From contig RYVZ01000029.1 in assembly GCA_003979345.1 (NCBI GenBank), forward strand, positions 1-40,867: a stretch of DNA of 40,867 nt, in the 5' to 3' direction. This document shows, in pieces, positions 40,589 to 40,867 of this stretch. The stretch is from Lachnospiraceae bacterium. GTDB taxonomy: Bacteria > Bacillota > Clostridia > Lachnospirales > Lachnospiraceae. The notes under the pieces were generated by a model that ran no database searches, was not told the origin of the DNA, and saw only the letters and a list, made by a program, of their open reading frames with translations. Position 1 is the stretch's first letter; each line of letters begins with the position of its first letter. Made by a program: the position numbers and the translations under genes.

Positions 40589-40750
40589 ATGCCGGGTTAT
40601 GTATTAGGTAATTTTTTTATCTATTCCGTTATCAATGCTTTCACGCCGGGACCGGGAAATATCTTGGCACTGAATACGGTAACGAACTATAAAAAGGAAA
40701 TTGTGGAGGACATTATTGTAGATTTAGAACAGGCATTTTCTGAACAGTGA
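40589..40750 (+). pseudogene. LysE-family exporter start joined to a Cys/Met-enzyme end (deletion chimera)
   Basis: A 53-codon frame with a perfect ribosome site (GGAAAGGAGG). Residues 1-34 match the first helix of LysE/RhtB amino-acid exporters (VINAFTPGPGNILALNTVTN), whose full length is about 200 residues. From residue 35 the sequence is KKEIVEDIIVDLEQAFSEQ, which resembles the C-terminal end of O-acetylhomoserine sulfhydrylase-type PLP enzymes (DIIxDLEQAL). The natural reading is that one deletion joined two former neighbours, an exporter and a sulfur amino-acid enzyme, in frame. Identification of the second part is from memory of family ends and is less certain than the first. Confidence 0.6.
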
Positions 40751-40794
40751 ATTTGAGATACTAAAATTGCTTATTGGGAAAGGAAAGTAAAGAG

Positions 40795-40867
40795 ATGAAC
40801 AAAATTCTTTTGGCGACTCCTACCATGCATACGGAGGAGCAGCAGTATATCCAGAAAGCATTTGAAA
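40795..40867 (+). CDS. Start of a probable DegT/DnrJ/EryC1-type aminotransferase, cut by window end
   Basis: Only 24 codons are visible, beginning MNKILLATPTMHTEEQQYIQ. Sugar aminotransferases of the DegT family begin with this pattern (short strand, Pro-x-Met, then a Glu/Gln-rich helix ending in AFE/AFD). The ribosome site GGAAAGGAAAG is upstream. If correct, it belongs to surface-sugar synthesis. The fragment is too short to be sure. Confidence 0.5.
   Translation, partial: MNKILLATPTMHTEEQQYIQKAFE

Noticed and set aside
1..40867. CRISPR arrays, tRNA, rRNA, insertion sequences, prophage genes
   Set aside because: I looked for regular spacer repeats, tRNA cloverleaf ends, transposase motifs and phage proteins, and found none.

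Overview
The window looks like chromosomal DNA of a Lachnospiraceae-type clostridium (Firmicutes). I infer this from mid-range GC, strong AGGAGG-type ribosome sites, occasional TTG/GTG starts, and the order uvrC-hprK-glcK-murB-rapZ-whiA-HPr-like gene. A chemotaxis receptor suggests motility. I see no tRNA, rRNA, CRISPR array, insertion sequence or prophage. The assignment rests on gene content only.

Layout. 1-3640: the end of a maltodextrin uptake operon (two MalF/MalG-type permeases, the first cut by the window edge) and an extracellular GH13 alpha-amylase lipoprotein. 3676-7548: the most unusual locus. A 666-residue regulator carries two helix-turn-helix domains, each followed by TPR-like helices. 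Three bases beyond its stop, on the opposite strand, is a 52-codon gene for a small exported peptide with a perfect ribosome site. Two inverted repeats (20 and 49 nt) lie upstream of the peptide gene, and a divergent, degenerate ABC protein follows. This has the layout of an RRNPP-like peptide-signalling module, which is inference. 7590-9592: palindromes, then a methyl-accepting chemotaxis protein. 9612-13323 (minus): CTP synthase and a GT-C-like membrane protein. 13587-17557: FtsH with a long low-complexity tail, coupled to a MATE exporter.

17637-24726 is a house-keeping and carbon-control cluster: uvrC, hprK, glcK, murB, rapZ, whiA and an HPr paralogue with Glu at position 15 and Ser at 46. 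It is therefore Crh-like and a probable HprK substrate, but it cannot relay phosphate in the PTS. 24822-30999 holds a lipid kinase, an AGCS amino-acid:cation symporter with a ~125-residue insertion, class II aldolase, a GNAT protein and a cyclophilin. 31196-33316 is an ammonium transporter fused to a PII domain, with a strong promoter and an early terminator hairpin in its leader. 33505-39473 encodes a secreted-protease/FHA fusion, a heterodimeric ABC exporter and a rhomboid protease. The end has a LysR regulator, a LysR-type box, a short LysE/Met-enzyme chimera (deletion scar) and the start of a DegT-type aminotransferase.

Two diverged copies of a two-hairpin element (29230-29292 and 36930-36990) show a compensatory base change and may be a dispersed structured repeat.
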